Assembly (NCBI GenBank): GCA_031216915.1
Contig: CM062289.1
Span: forward strand, 24,199,533 to 24,263,532
DNA: 64,000 nt
Source: Pictodentalium vernedei
Lineage: Eukaryota; Mollusca; Scaphopoda; Dentaliida; Dentaliidae
Direction: 5' to 3'
Part shown: in pieces, positions 54,506-64,000 of the stretch
Numbering within the stretch: the stretch's first letter is position 1
Layout of the letters: every line of letters starts with the position of its first letter
Notes under the pieces: model-generated
Told to the model about the DNA's origin: nothing
What the model saw: only the letters and a program-made list of their open reading frames with translations
Database searches by the model: none
Position numbers and translations under genes: made by a program

Positions 54506-55975
54506 TCATGACCAAAAGTAAAAGACCACTGAAGGAAATGCCTTTCGAAAAAGGTAGGTTTTAGTACCAGACTGATTCAAGTGATTTACTATTTTTATGT
54601 AGATTGGAAGAGAATTCCAAAGTCTTGGGCAAGCAACCACAAAGGCCCTGTCACCAGCACTAGTAAATTTATATACGGGCTGAACCAGACTGGGTTCACC
54701 TGATGACCTAAGAGACCTCGGTGGTTTGTGAATGGTAAGGAGATCGGTCAGGTAGGATGATGCAAATCCCGAGATACACTTAAACACCAAGAGGAAACTT
54801 TTAAATTGAATTCTTTGCTCAATGGATAGTCAGTGTAACTCAGAGAGTACTGGTGTTATATGGCAGTACTTTTATGTTATGGTTATGACCCGCGCAGCAC
54901 AATTTTGGATGTGTTCTAACTTTTCAAGAGTAGAAGGTTTAGCGCCATGATATCTAGCATGCATTGCTTAGATTGTGCCTTGGATATTAACCTCTAGATA
55001 TCTGTTGTAGTCAAAGATTTGAATTGGGACAACTGTGCAACATCTTTAACACAGGTGCACGGCATGTCGGCCATCTGTCGAAGATCAGATTGTGAGCTTG
55101 CATCAAGCGAAGCTCTGATAGTCTCATTTTTTCAGAAAAGAAAGAAGAGAATCTATTCGCAAGGTCTTCGGATGACGAATGCCCTGAGGGTACGGTTGTC
55201 TTCTGACGATACAGAAGCTTCTCAAGAACGACAGATAGCGTATTAGGGGAATTAACATTAGCTGACAATAAGTCCGAAATGTATTTCCGTTTCGCGGATT
55301 TGACTAGTTTGTTAACATTTCGCTGGTTGACAAACATCTCTCTGTGAACACAAAGTTTCGTTTGCCGCCACTGAAGCTCTAGTTTGCGTCGTAAATCTTT
55401 TGCGCGCCTAATCTCATCACTGAACCACTGTGAGCAAATGTGCGTGTTTGCTTAGGCGCAAACTTGTCAATAACCTCTTGAAATGAGCCAGTGATGGTGT
55501 ATTCAGTGCTGTCAACAGTTTGCATCTCGTTAACTTTAGCGACGAGAGACGAAGCAACATACGCAAACTTAGCAAGGTCAATACTTCGGTACTTGCGGTA
55601 TGTGACTTCCTTCCGGACAGGGGAGGGGCGAGGAAGTGCCAAATCGAAGATAATCATAAAATTGTCAGAGATTGCAGGATCAACAATTAATAACTTTTTA
55701 ACAAGGTCAGCAACGGATTCTCTGGTGATCAACAGATCTAATGTGTGGCCATCTTTATGGGTAGTGCCACGAACATGTTGGCGTAAATTCATTGAATTGA
55801 TAAGATAACGTAGTTTAGAAGAATCACTGGAAGTTTTCTTCTCCATATGGAAATTGAAATCGCCTCCAATGAAGAATTTTCCTGGCAGCGCTGTAATGCA
55901 TCCTAGGAAGTCTTGGAATTCGCCAATGAACTGGTTTTGGGGCCACCTATTCTCAGGAACAGGATATGGTACAGG
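54506..55975 (-). mobile_element. CR1/Jockey-type LINE with the reverse transcriptase core missing
   Basis: Read in reverse, 55379-55975 is the endonuclease, with GGDFNFHMEK (at 55840-55880), THKDGHTLDLLITR and IVDPAISDN. 55011-55337 is the linker to RT (VNKLVKSAKRKYISDLL, FSSFFSEKM). The text then passes straight to C-terminal sequence (54800-54930: IQNCAARVIT, then HITPVLSELH). It ends with 54506-54790 (YLTDLLTIHK, RLWNSLPIYIK, FRKAFPSVVF). No RT motif A, B or C is found, so about 600-700 residues of the core are deleted. Different family from the MIPKPD-type copies. Confidence 0.75.
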
Positions 55976-56199
55976 AACGGGTACGTAATCTCAGGAATGC
56001 AGGAACAGAGAAAAAGAGCATTAATCCACGTAAGTGAATAAACTTTATTAAAATGTATGCCCACCATAACGACACACTAATCATATGTTTTTAACCCCCT
56101 AGGCCTCTCGTCTATATAATGTTTTGAATGTAGATACAGATGAATATAGATTGAAGATAAAAAAAAAATATGTTAAGAGTACATATAAATCAAAATAAA

Positions 56200-57605
56200 T
56201 GTAAACAGAGTTTTTCTTTCCTGGTATTCTTGATAGCATTCCGAACATCATATGTAGAAATAATTCCTGAAAACGAGCTTGGAATATGGAAAAAGCAAAG
56301 ATTTTTATCCACGGACAAATATGCTACCTACACACAGGAGTCATGATACCTAAACCAGACAGAGACTTTACCAATTCTTCTAACTACCGCCCAATTAGTT
56401 TGCTTAGCTGTGTTGGAAAAAAAAATTCAAGAGCGGATTCTCACCACGAGGCTTCGCAGCTATCTCGAATCAATCAACTTTTTCAACAAATGGCAAAGAG
56501 CGTATAGGAGTCAGAAAGAGGGAATCGAACACGTATACAGACTGGTCGATTATATGAAAACGGCATTTAGTCAAAAGGAAATTGGAACAGCACTATTCTT
56601 GGATGTAGAAAAGCGTTCGACTCGGTATTGCACAATGGCATGAGATATAAACTAGCGAAAATGGGATTACCCACTAAAATTCTGTGGATCCAATCATCAT
56701 TTCTAAGTGACCGAAAAATCAAGGCGAGGGTTAACTGCGAGGTGTCAGAGTAAGTAAAACATGAAGCGGAAACACCTCAAGGGTCGGTTCTAAGCCCGCT
56801 TCTTTTCATAATATACGTGAATGACATAGAAAAAGTAGGGAAACACTGTGTTGAACTATCGCAGTTCTCAGACGACAAAGGCATGTGGACGGCCAGCAAG
56901 TCGCCGAAACATAATTAAAATCGTCTACAGGATACTATTCGCGATCTTCGGAGCTGGTGCGCCCTATGGGGGATCAAACTCAATGCCGCTATAACTCAAA
57001 CAGTTACGTTCTTCGAGAAGTAAAGGAAGAAACCAGTCCCCAGTATCGATCTCCAGTTATACGACCACAAATTAGAAGCAAGCTAGGAGGCCAAATTTTT
57101 GTGATTTATACTAGATAGCAATCTCAGTCTAAATAGTCACGAAAACTCCATTACGGTTAAAGCTACTAAACGTGTCTATTTTCTGAAGACGTTCAGAGGT
57201 AAAAATTGGGGAGCAAACAAAGATGTGCTTCTCAAGCTCTACAAATCATTTATACGTCCGATACTAGAATACGGTGCCATAATAACAAGTGATCTGAGCA
57301 AAACCAACATCAGAAGCTACAGAGGGTTCAAAATTATGCCCAACGTGTAGCACCGAACTAGCAAAAACAGAAACTATTGATACGCGATGAGAAGACCTAC
57401 AATACAAAACCCCCAACAGACTCCAAGACAGTGAATTGGCGGTTGCGCTGAACGAACACCGATCCCTTAACAGAAAAACAAAATAAGTTTTCAGAAAATA
57501 AAAATTATTCAATATAATTAAATTGCGTGGAGTCAGTGAGGATTGCCTCGCTACTCATTGAGAACTTTGGGACTGAGACTGTGAGGACTGCCTCGCAACT
57601 CTACT
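56200..57605 (+). mobile_element. Jockey/CR1-like LINE RT and C-terminus
   Basis: The forward copy of the MIPKPD family starts near 56210. RT N-terminal (MIPKPDRDF, NYRPISLLSCVG) is at 56340-56420. The next part, ending in TALFLDVEK-R-ST, carries motif A with a frameshift at about 56615. Motif C reads F-S-D-D at 56865-56876. The C-terminus runs to about 57400 (YKSFIRPILEYGAIITSD). The 3' tail is gtggagtcagtgaggattgcc. Several frameshifts are present. Confidence 0.8.
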
Positions 57606-57609
57606 GAAG

Positions 57610-57845
57610 CGCGATTGAAACGCGTTTAATAAGACCTATATAACAAAACTCTCCAGAGTCCGGGATAGTGAATCAATGGTAGAGCTGAACGAACTCCGAA
57701 CCCTTAACAGAAAACACAAAATAAGCCACAGTAAATTAAAATTACTCAGTAGAATTATAAACTGCGTGGAGTCAGTGAGGATTGCCTCGCTACTCATTGA
57801 GAACTTTAGGATTGAGTCTGTGAGGATTGCCTCTGCGTGTGGGGA
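57610..57845 (+). mobile_element. Second, partial copy of the LINE 3' end
   Basis: It repeats the last ~210 bases of the preceding copy: aaactctccagagtccggga, gaacgaactccgaaccctta, gcgtggagtcagtgaggatt and so on. It is in tandem with that copy. Confidence 0.7.
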
Positions 57846-58310
57846 GTGGGCTCCCAATAAACCCACCCCTCACCCCATTCATAGCAACAATCACACAAAG
57901 GGCAAAGTATACAATAGCGGATACCTATCTTTCTCTCTACCTATAACCTTTCTAATTCAACATTCTCTAATTTTCTTGCAAAACCCTCATCAAGAAGACG
58001 CATGGAAATACTAGACGAAACGTAGGAGGAATTGGTACAACCTACCTTTCTGTTAACATACACAGGAAACTACCAAACACCAGGCAAGGATTGAAACAAT
58101 TTTGCCTGGCTGGGACGAGTGTATATTTTATTTAAATAAACATTTGAATAAAGATTTAATAGCCCTTTTAATGGTTTTCGTGTGTGTGTCGGTGAGAGGA
58201 TGTGTGTGTGTGGGGGGGGGGGGGGGTTGTAGGGGGGGGGGTTTCTCTCCAATCACCCCTGAAGGCAGACCAGATGACCAATGCTCAGAATCCACTCTCC
58301 CTTTTAGACT
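57846..58310. other. Non-coding stretch with G-runs
   Basis: A run of g/t repeats and two G-runs (58211-58226, 58233-58241). No gene was recognised. Confidence 0.4.
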
Positions 58311-58470
58311 GATGGACGGCTCCCAGTTTTTCTTTTCCTTTTTGTAACCGTAAAGAATAATATGCTGGGGCTGCTCCCAAACCAGCGACTGTTTGGCTTT
58401 CTTTTCCTTTTTGTAACCGTTAAGGATAATATGCTGGGGCTGCTCCCAAACCAGCGACTGTTTGGGTTTC
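58311..58470. repeat. Tandem duplication of about 78 bp
   Basis: tttcttttcctttttgtaac, then taatatgctggggctgctcc and caaaccagcgactgtttgg, are present twice in a row, with a partial upstream start. Confidence 0.8.
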
Positions 58471-58492
58471 TTTTTCTTTTTTCATAATCATA

Positions 58493-59113
58493 AATGTGCC
58501 CACTTCTCTAACCAAACACGGAGCAGAACTCTTGTAGTTATGCAAAATTCCTGGCCATCTTCCAGTTCGAGGTTCTCGGGGATCTCAACCCACTGCCCTA
58601 CTGCCAGTCGCACACTCAAACTTAATAAGATTATTGTCCGTCGCTTCCGCCTCTCGTGGGTTTATAAGCAAATAAAGCTATAAAGCAAATAAAGTTATTC
58701 GGGTCGCAAGAGATTTCAATCCCACATCGTCCCTGTGCGTCTTCGATGCACAGAAACTTTTCATTCATTCTTATTCATTCATTCTTTCGGCACCCATTTT
58801 TCTAAAATAACTAACATCAAACTATGGCTTCAATATTACCGTAAATATGTCCACTTCTCTGAGCAAACACGGAGCAGAATTCTTGTACATGTAGTTATGC
58901 AAAATTCCTAGTCATCTTCCACTTAGAGGTTCTCGGGGATCTCAACCCTCTACCCTACTGCCAATGCGCACAGTTAGGCTAAATAAGACTATTGGTTCTC
59001 GCTTCCGACTCTCGTGGATTCATAAGCAAATAAAGATATAAAGCAAATACAGTTATTCGGGTCGCACGGGATTTCCCTGTGCGCATTCGGCGCGTGAAAC
59101 TTTTCATTCATCA
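58493..59113. repeat. Two copies of a ~270 bp sequence
   Basis: 58493-58775 and 58848-59113 share cacttctct, aaacacggagcagaa, ttatgcaaaattcct, gaggttctcggggatctcaa, ctctcgtgg(g/a)tt(t/c)ataag and ttattcgggtcgca. No coding capacity. It may be an uncharacterised short repeat. Confidence 0.75.
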
Positions 59114-60229
59114 TTTCGGCACCATTCTCTCATTAATTTACTCACAATATCTAACAACCATATTTGAATTTCAAGTGGAAATGTTGTACGTCCACGACAA
59201 GAAGCAATTGAGTGCGACACACAAACTTGTATGAGATGGACCCACAGAACTTGCGATACAGGTATGAAGGTTTTCCTACTCTATAACGTTAATTGTTTTA
59301 AATTATCTATTTCAAAATAATATGTGGTGCCTATTATTCCTAATTATTCAATTAACTGGAGTATTCAATTAAAAGAGATTGTGCCACTTTCTTGTACTCT
59401 AGAGATAAAGTTAGCATTTATTCTAGGATACCTTGTTTGACAGAGCTCCAATTAACAGGAGTTTATTCTATAGCCTGTTTTCAATTTGAGGTAAATATCT
59501 TATTATTTAATTATGCTTTCTACAGCTTGTACAGCTAGTATAACCTTTTGATTGTGAAGTGATAACACCAATGTAGGAGTAATATTTCTTATTTTAATTC
59601 TCTGGAAGGTGTGCATATCTTATCAAACACAATACATTAGTTCGGTAAAGACTGAAAATAGAAAGAAAAGACGATATTGAGGGCGTCAGCAAAGGGTTTC
59701 TAAAACAGGTGCGAAATGATACGGCGCGAAGCGGTAAAGGAACGATTTGTCTTGCATTCAATGAACGAACGAAGCGAGTGGTGTGGGACGACAAAAGTAT
59801 TTGTAACTTTATAAAAATGAAGGGGAGAGGTTTACTAAAAGTGGAGCGATATTCTAATAATATTTAAAGATAAAATCTGACACTGAGGTGGAATTAATAT
59901 CAGGATTTGTAACATAAGACGTCATAGAATTGCAGATTGCTAAAAACACGTTTTCGCTCCTTGTAAACAGGAAGGTGGGTAGAGTCAAAAACTTGGAACG
60001 GTAAATCTAAACGAAGTGGCGGAACATTAATTTATCTCTTATATATACCCCATGTTCTTCTGGCTGTAAACGTACCCTCCTCTTCTCATAAAATTCACCT
60101 TTTACAAAATATTATCTTGTCATTTAATCTTGCCTTTCAGGCACACAAACATACATGTATATATATATATATATATACCCCATGTTCTTCTGGCTGTAAA
60201 CTTACCCTTCTCTTCTCCTACAATTTCAG
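59114..60229. other. Non-coding stretch, upstream or intron of the MULE-like gene
   Basis: A short frame before a gtatga donor-like site (59175-59270) could be an upstream exon but is not convincing. A 60-bp sequence with ccccatgttcttctggctg is duplicated at 60045 and 60176. A fragment ttgtttgacagagctc (59433-59448) equals one arm of the module C hairpin. Confidence 0.4.
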
Positions 60230-61229
60230 TTAGACACAGATTATATTTCCGCACAATCTGACAATGTACTCCTAAGAGATGATATTAGAGTTGACGACCA
60301 GAGACGTTTGATATTTGCCACCGACCAACAACTGCAGTTGTGAGCAAATGTCAAGACATGGTACTTAAACGGCACCTTTAAAATCATCAAGAGACCATTT
60401 GTCCAGCTGCTGTCGATCCATGGTTTTGTACGCCCTGGTGATGACATGAAACAACTCTCTCTTTGTTGTGGAATTATGTCAGTATGGCAGAAGAGAGATT
60501 ACAAAAAAAGTGAGCATTGAGTTTCGTTTTAGTTTAAACAATATTTATTCAATATCTTCAACCGAATATACAAAATACAGGAACATAAAAGGTGGATTCG
60601 ACAGAAAGCTGAAAAGCTTATACTAGCTCGTTTTCACATGCAACATTTTCATAAAATATTAATACAGTAGGATCAATGACATGTGCACATTTGTATTTTT
60701 GTTCAAACCTGGCCTGTTAAAGTAAAACAAGTTAGAATTGGAGACAAAAGGAGATATACAGAGAAGGGGAGAAAGTTCGAAAGAGGAAGTCAACCTGGGT
60801 GTGAAACTGGACCTTGAACCTGCCAGGTAGTGCTAAAAACATACGATCAGCATAGAATCGCAGCATCAAATATTACATATAAAGTTATTACATTCGGCCG
60901 AAATGACCATATAGATACATGGCCACCATAACCGAATATTAGCTACTGGAAGCGCTTAGTTGCCATGATAAATTCTTGATCGACATCGAAGACTGTACAA
61001 TTTTCTTTATCAGTTAGAAGTTCGGAACCATATAGTCGTGTTGATACATTGTACATCGGGAACACATGACAGTTGGCCAACAGTTTGATCACGAATATTA
61101 ATGTAGGTTGGGTACAATAGCATAAAATGTTCAGTAGTCTCAATCTCACCACATTGGCAGTATGGTGATGGTAATATGTGATTGGCATACAAATGTGAGT
61201 TGAGATAGCTACATCCCAGGCGTAGCCTA

Positions 61230-61379
61230 CAGTGGCGGCGCTACGGGGGGCATGGGGGGCATATTTGGAAGGCTTTGCCCCCCCCAGTTGCCCCCACCCC
61301 ACCCCCACCCCCACCCACCCCCACCCCCAACCATCTCGCATGCATTTCCATCCACCCCACACACAAACACATTCAGTCA

Positions 61380-61420
<41 letters not shown>

Positions 61421-61867
61421 ACCTCTTTTTATTCCCATACACATTTAGCCCAAAGCCTCAGGCTAGCCGATGAACACATCCAGGCAGTAGAGATTTAAAG
61501 ACTCGGATGCAGATACTTATAAGTTATAATTAAGTTATGAGCCAACAAAGGCATGTCTATCCATATCCCTTGTCTAAAAAAAATCATGGATTTCGCATTA
61601 TGACAGACGGGCATTATCTCCCTTGCACTGTTCAATTATTTCTTTAGTCGAAACTTGGACCCAAAGTCCGTAATATAATTTTTTGGTTTGGTACGTCCAC
61701 AGGACGTACCAAACCAAAAAAGTATATTACGGACTTTGGGTCCAAGTTTGCCTCATAACAAAGTAATGATCCTTTACGTATTTGTCCCCCTTCATGGGAG
61801 TCTGCCCCTCTAGTTGCCCCCCCCCCCCCCCCCCTCCCCCACAAAAAAATTTCTGGCGCCGCCACTG
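61230..61867. mobile_element. hAT-type MITE inside the LINE
   Basis: Ends are CAGTGGCGGCGCTA and its inverted counterpart ending GGCGCCGCCACTG, typical of hAT elements. The 8-bp target-site duplication gtagccta is exact (61222-61229 and 61868-61875). The 638-base interior has C/A-rich tracts, a (CA)n microsatellite, G/C-runs and a perfect-looking hairpin (61651-61749). No transposase. The LINE reading frame matches again on both sides once the element and one duplication are ignored. Confidence 0.9.
61651..61749. repeat. Hairpin with 48-base arms, 3-nt loop
   Basis: Arm 61651-61698 and arm 61702-61749 are complementary with a single mismatch. The loop is aca. Confidence 0.9.
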
Positions 61868-64000
61868 GTAGCCTACAGTGATATATTTGTGCTGCACGGC
61901 AATTAGCGCTATTGAAGAATGATTGGGGTCGTCGGTTACTGCGGTATAAAAAGCTCTTAAAATTACTGTAGGATCTATTCTCTCTTACCGCCGATGGGAT
62001 TTGATTCCATAACTTTGTCACCTCTGGGATAAAGGAAAAATGGTATAATTGAGTTCGACAGGGAGGAATCCTATGGTTTCCACCGGAGCGTAGATTATTA
62101 GATTATGTCTCGTATTGTTCACCGAGATCAATGGTGGTACGTTATTAGCAATATATAGAGGCGTTATGTGGTGGTACATCTTAAAGAACTACATTAGCTT
62201 ATGCTTGCGACGCCTGTCTTGAAGAAGATCCCAACAGGTTTCAGAGTATAATAAGGTTTTGCTAGCGCTAACAGTTGCTCCAGTGACAACTCTAGCAGCA
62301 GCTACTTGGATTTTTTCCAAGTTTGCTTTGTCGGTTTCGGAACAGTTGTCCCAAACCGTATCGGCATATTCAAGAAGAGGTCTTATAAATGCGAAACAGA
62401 TTTTCTCCAGAACGCTTCTATCAAGTACAAATTTGTGTTTTCGCGTTAAGTCTATGTGTGTCCATGCTTTAGCACAGATATAGTCAATATGGTCATTCCA
62501 AGTACATATTGTGTTTAAAATAACTCCTAAATGTTTGTATCTGTCAACTTTACCAATTTGATTATTAGCAAACAAAAGGGGTGGATGTTGGGGATGGTTT
62601 CTTTGGCGAGATATGATCATGCTTTCCGTTTTTTGGTTTTTTTTTTGTGGATTAAATTCAACCAACCACGACCTGGCCCAATTATCAATTGTCGCCAGAT
62701 CATGACTGATCAAATTGGCCGTTTGGACAGGGTTTTCTACAATTAAATAAAGGGATGTAACGTCTGCAAATAGACGTATATAGCTGATCAAATTTTCCGT
62801 TATATCATTAATGTAAATAAGGAATAAAAGAGGTCCAAGAATAGAGCCTAGTGGAACTCCAGAGCAAATAGTTCTCCAGGATGAGAATTCATAAGCTACG
62901 ACAACTCGCTGAGATCTATTTGAAAGATATGATTTGAAAATTCGAGTAGTTCTCCTCGAATTCCGATTTTCTCCAATTTGTAGATCAACCCGGCGTGCCA
63001 TACTTTATCGAACGCTTTACTAACAGTTTCGTATTATTGTCAAAATTTCCGGCAATTTTCTTGAGAGAACAATCTTTTTATTCGTTGTTGTTGAAAATCG
63101 TGGAGTTTCATTAATTTTTGTCGTGAAAAGTCATGGAAAAAAATAAAATGTATTAACACAAGTACAAAAAACCTATATGTGAGCGACATATCACAGAAAA
63201 TGCCAATTGCGATTTTAACACCCTCTAATTGTCGTTTACTTCCAGGTCTGACTGGCGGTTTTGAAGCACCTTCCAGCTGAAATAAAAGTAGAGTTATTTA
63301 TAGTCGACTTTGAATCAGGATTATTTCGAGTAATTTCAAAGAAGTGAACCTTACATAGAAAAGGCCTTTTGTTTAATTTTTTAGCCAGCATACAACAAGA
63401 AAGATCGTGTATACAAGCTACTACGCCAAGTATTTGCCTTACCCTTTCTTCCACCTGATGCAGTTTTTGTGTTATGTTGGTACTACATGGATATAAAGCA
63501 CTACTTGGCCAGTAGCAACATGGTCAGTATTTGGCCGCAGTATCCTTACCGACAATTACTGTGAAGGATGGCATAACCGTCTCAACCAACTCGCCAGAAA
63601 AGGGAACCTCCATTTTTATTCATCAATCAGCCTCCTATATCAAGAAGCTAGCCAGACACACATGTAAAAATGATCGCAGAAGGGAAATTGAAACGCAAAC
63701 AGCAGAAGGAAACAAGAGAGGTGACAGGAAGATTAATGGAACTGTAGCAGCAGTATTCAGGCAGAGACTTATCAACTAGCATACCACCCAAGGAGGCTGC
63801 GAAGCTATATGCTCAAGTGTAATATAAAATTTATAATAATAGGTATATGTAATATAATAACTAAATTCCGTCAATTATTGTCATTATGATCAATATTTAA
63901 TTGAGGGGGCGAAAAAGCCGGAGGTTCGAAAATTATTTTATATTTTTGTTGTTATCTTTTCAAAACTGAATATTGTAAAACCTGGATCAACTCGTACACA

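Larger units (their letters stand above)
60944..63035 (-). mobile_element. LINE (CR1/Jockey-type) in the intron, 5'-truncated
   Basis: In reverse, RT motif A (V-S-K-A-F-D-K-V-W-H) begins near 63035. The frame 62189-63001 contains GVPLGSILGPLLFLIYINDI, then an altered motif C F-A-D-V (62759-62770), and VDRYKHLGVIL. It ends with FIRPLLEYADTVWDNCSE and a C-terminal region. The element is interrupted by an hAT MITE. Past it, the C-terminus carries a knuckle (CQCGEIETTEHF) and ends near 60944 after a frameshift. The RT palm before motif A is absent. It is on the strand opposite to the MULE-like gene. Confidence 0.8.
60230..63822 (+). pseudogene. MULE-transposase-like gene, at least three exons, decayed
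   Basis: Exon 1 (60230-60509) follows ctcctacaatttcag and precedes gtgagc. It encodes RRLIFATDQQLQL, a TGA (60341-60343), then TWYLNGTFKIIKRPF and LLSIHGFVRPGDDMK. Exon 2 (63246-63329) follows ttacttccag, precedes gtaatt and encodes a segment ending FIVDFESGLFR. Exon 3 (63385-63822) follows ttaattttttag. It encodes NKKDRVYKLLRQVFALPFLP, then, after a frame change, TWPVATWSVFGRS and YCEGWHNRLNQLARKG, another frame change, and a charged tail. This order is that of MULE-type transposase domains in FLYWCH proteins. The D-D-E triad appears as N (60368), D (63306) and E (63563); the first Asp is replaced. No FLYWCH zinc finger was found upstream. The intron between exons 1 and 2 contains a LINE. 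Confidence 0.7.

Noticed and set aside
60943..61422. Reverse frame of 159 codons with CVCVCV start
   Set aside because: It is a chance fusion of LINE tail sequence with the microsatellite and C/G tracts of the hAT MITE.

Overview
The window is animal nuclear DNA: AT-rich, gene-poor and packed with transposable elements. There are no bacterial-style operons. ORFs are short and broken, and a few intron/exon boundaries can be read. The organism is probably a marine invertebrate, perhaps a mollusc or another lophotrochozoan. That is an inference from the mixture of 5S-type SINEs, Gypsy elements, Jockey/CR1-like LINEs, a Helitron and FLYWCH/MULE-type genes. No single-copy host gene was found that could prove it.

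Layout. 1-5.2 kb: foldback repeat, then a decayed long protein of an uncharacterised invertebrate family with zinc-binding N-terminal modules and a PIN/XPG-like C-terminal domain. 5.2-9.9 kb: tandem repeats, a LINE tail remnant and a long hairpin. 9.9-12 kb: reverse-strand LINE. 12.2-12.7 kb: a non-autonomous Helitron inside a SINE tail. 13.2-14.3 kb: degenerate satellite. 14.5-20.6 kb: a diverged duplicated block with SINE copies, an hAT-type element (16.1-17.0 kb) and an unknown coding remnant (18.3 kb). 20.7-25.3 kb: simple and minisatellite repeats, and a CpG/CRE/YY1-rich stretch. 25.9-28.2 kb: a virus-like or Polinton-like cassette of three small genes. 28.4-37.6 kb: two decayed Ty3/Gypsy pol regions, the first with an extra C2H2 zinc-finger ORF, followed by an SGNH-hydrolase-like ORF. 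38-46.4 kb: structured repeats, then a chain of TTAA-bounded modules (called A, B, C and D here). 46.4-48.5 kb: reverse LINE carrying a complete 5S rRNA-derived SINE with target-site duplication. 48.5-52.2 kb: AT foldback repeats, including a 1.8 kb imperfect palindrome, a 20-bp minisatellite and SINE copies. 52.3-54.2 kb: Jockey-like LINE (ORF1 plus endonuclease start) split by a mariner-type MITE. 54.5-57.8 kb: two more LINE copies. 58.3-59.1 kb: duplications. 60.2-63.8 kb: a MULE-transposase-like gene with recognisable exons; its intron holds a reverse LINE, which itself holds an hAT MITE.

The elements do not work together as a pathway. What can be read is a history of nested insertions. 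SINE then Helitron, LINE then 5S SINE, Jockey then mariner MITE, and MULE gene then LINE then hAT MITE each give a relative order. Six or more long near-perfect hairpins with exactly 3-nt loops recur across the window. These hairpins, the TTAA-linked module chain and the small virus-like cassette are the most unusual signals. All coordinates were read by eye, and family assignments come from motif recognition without database searches.
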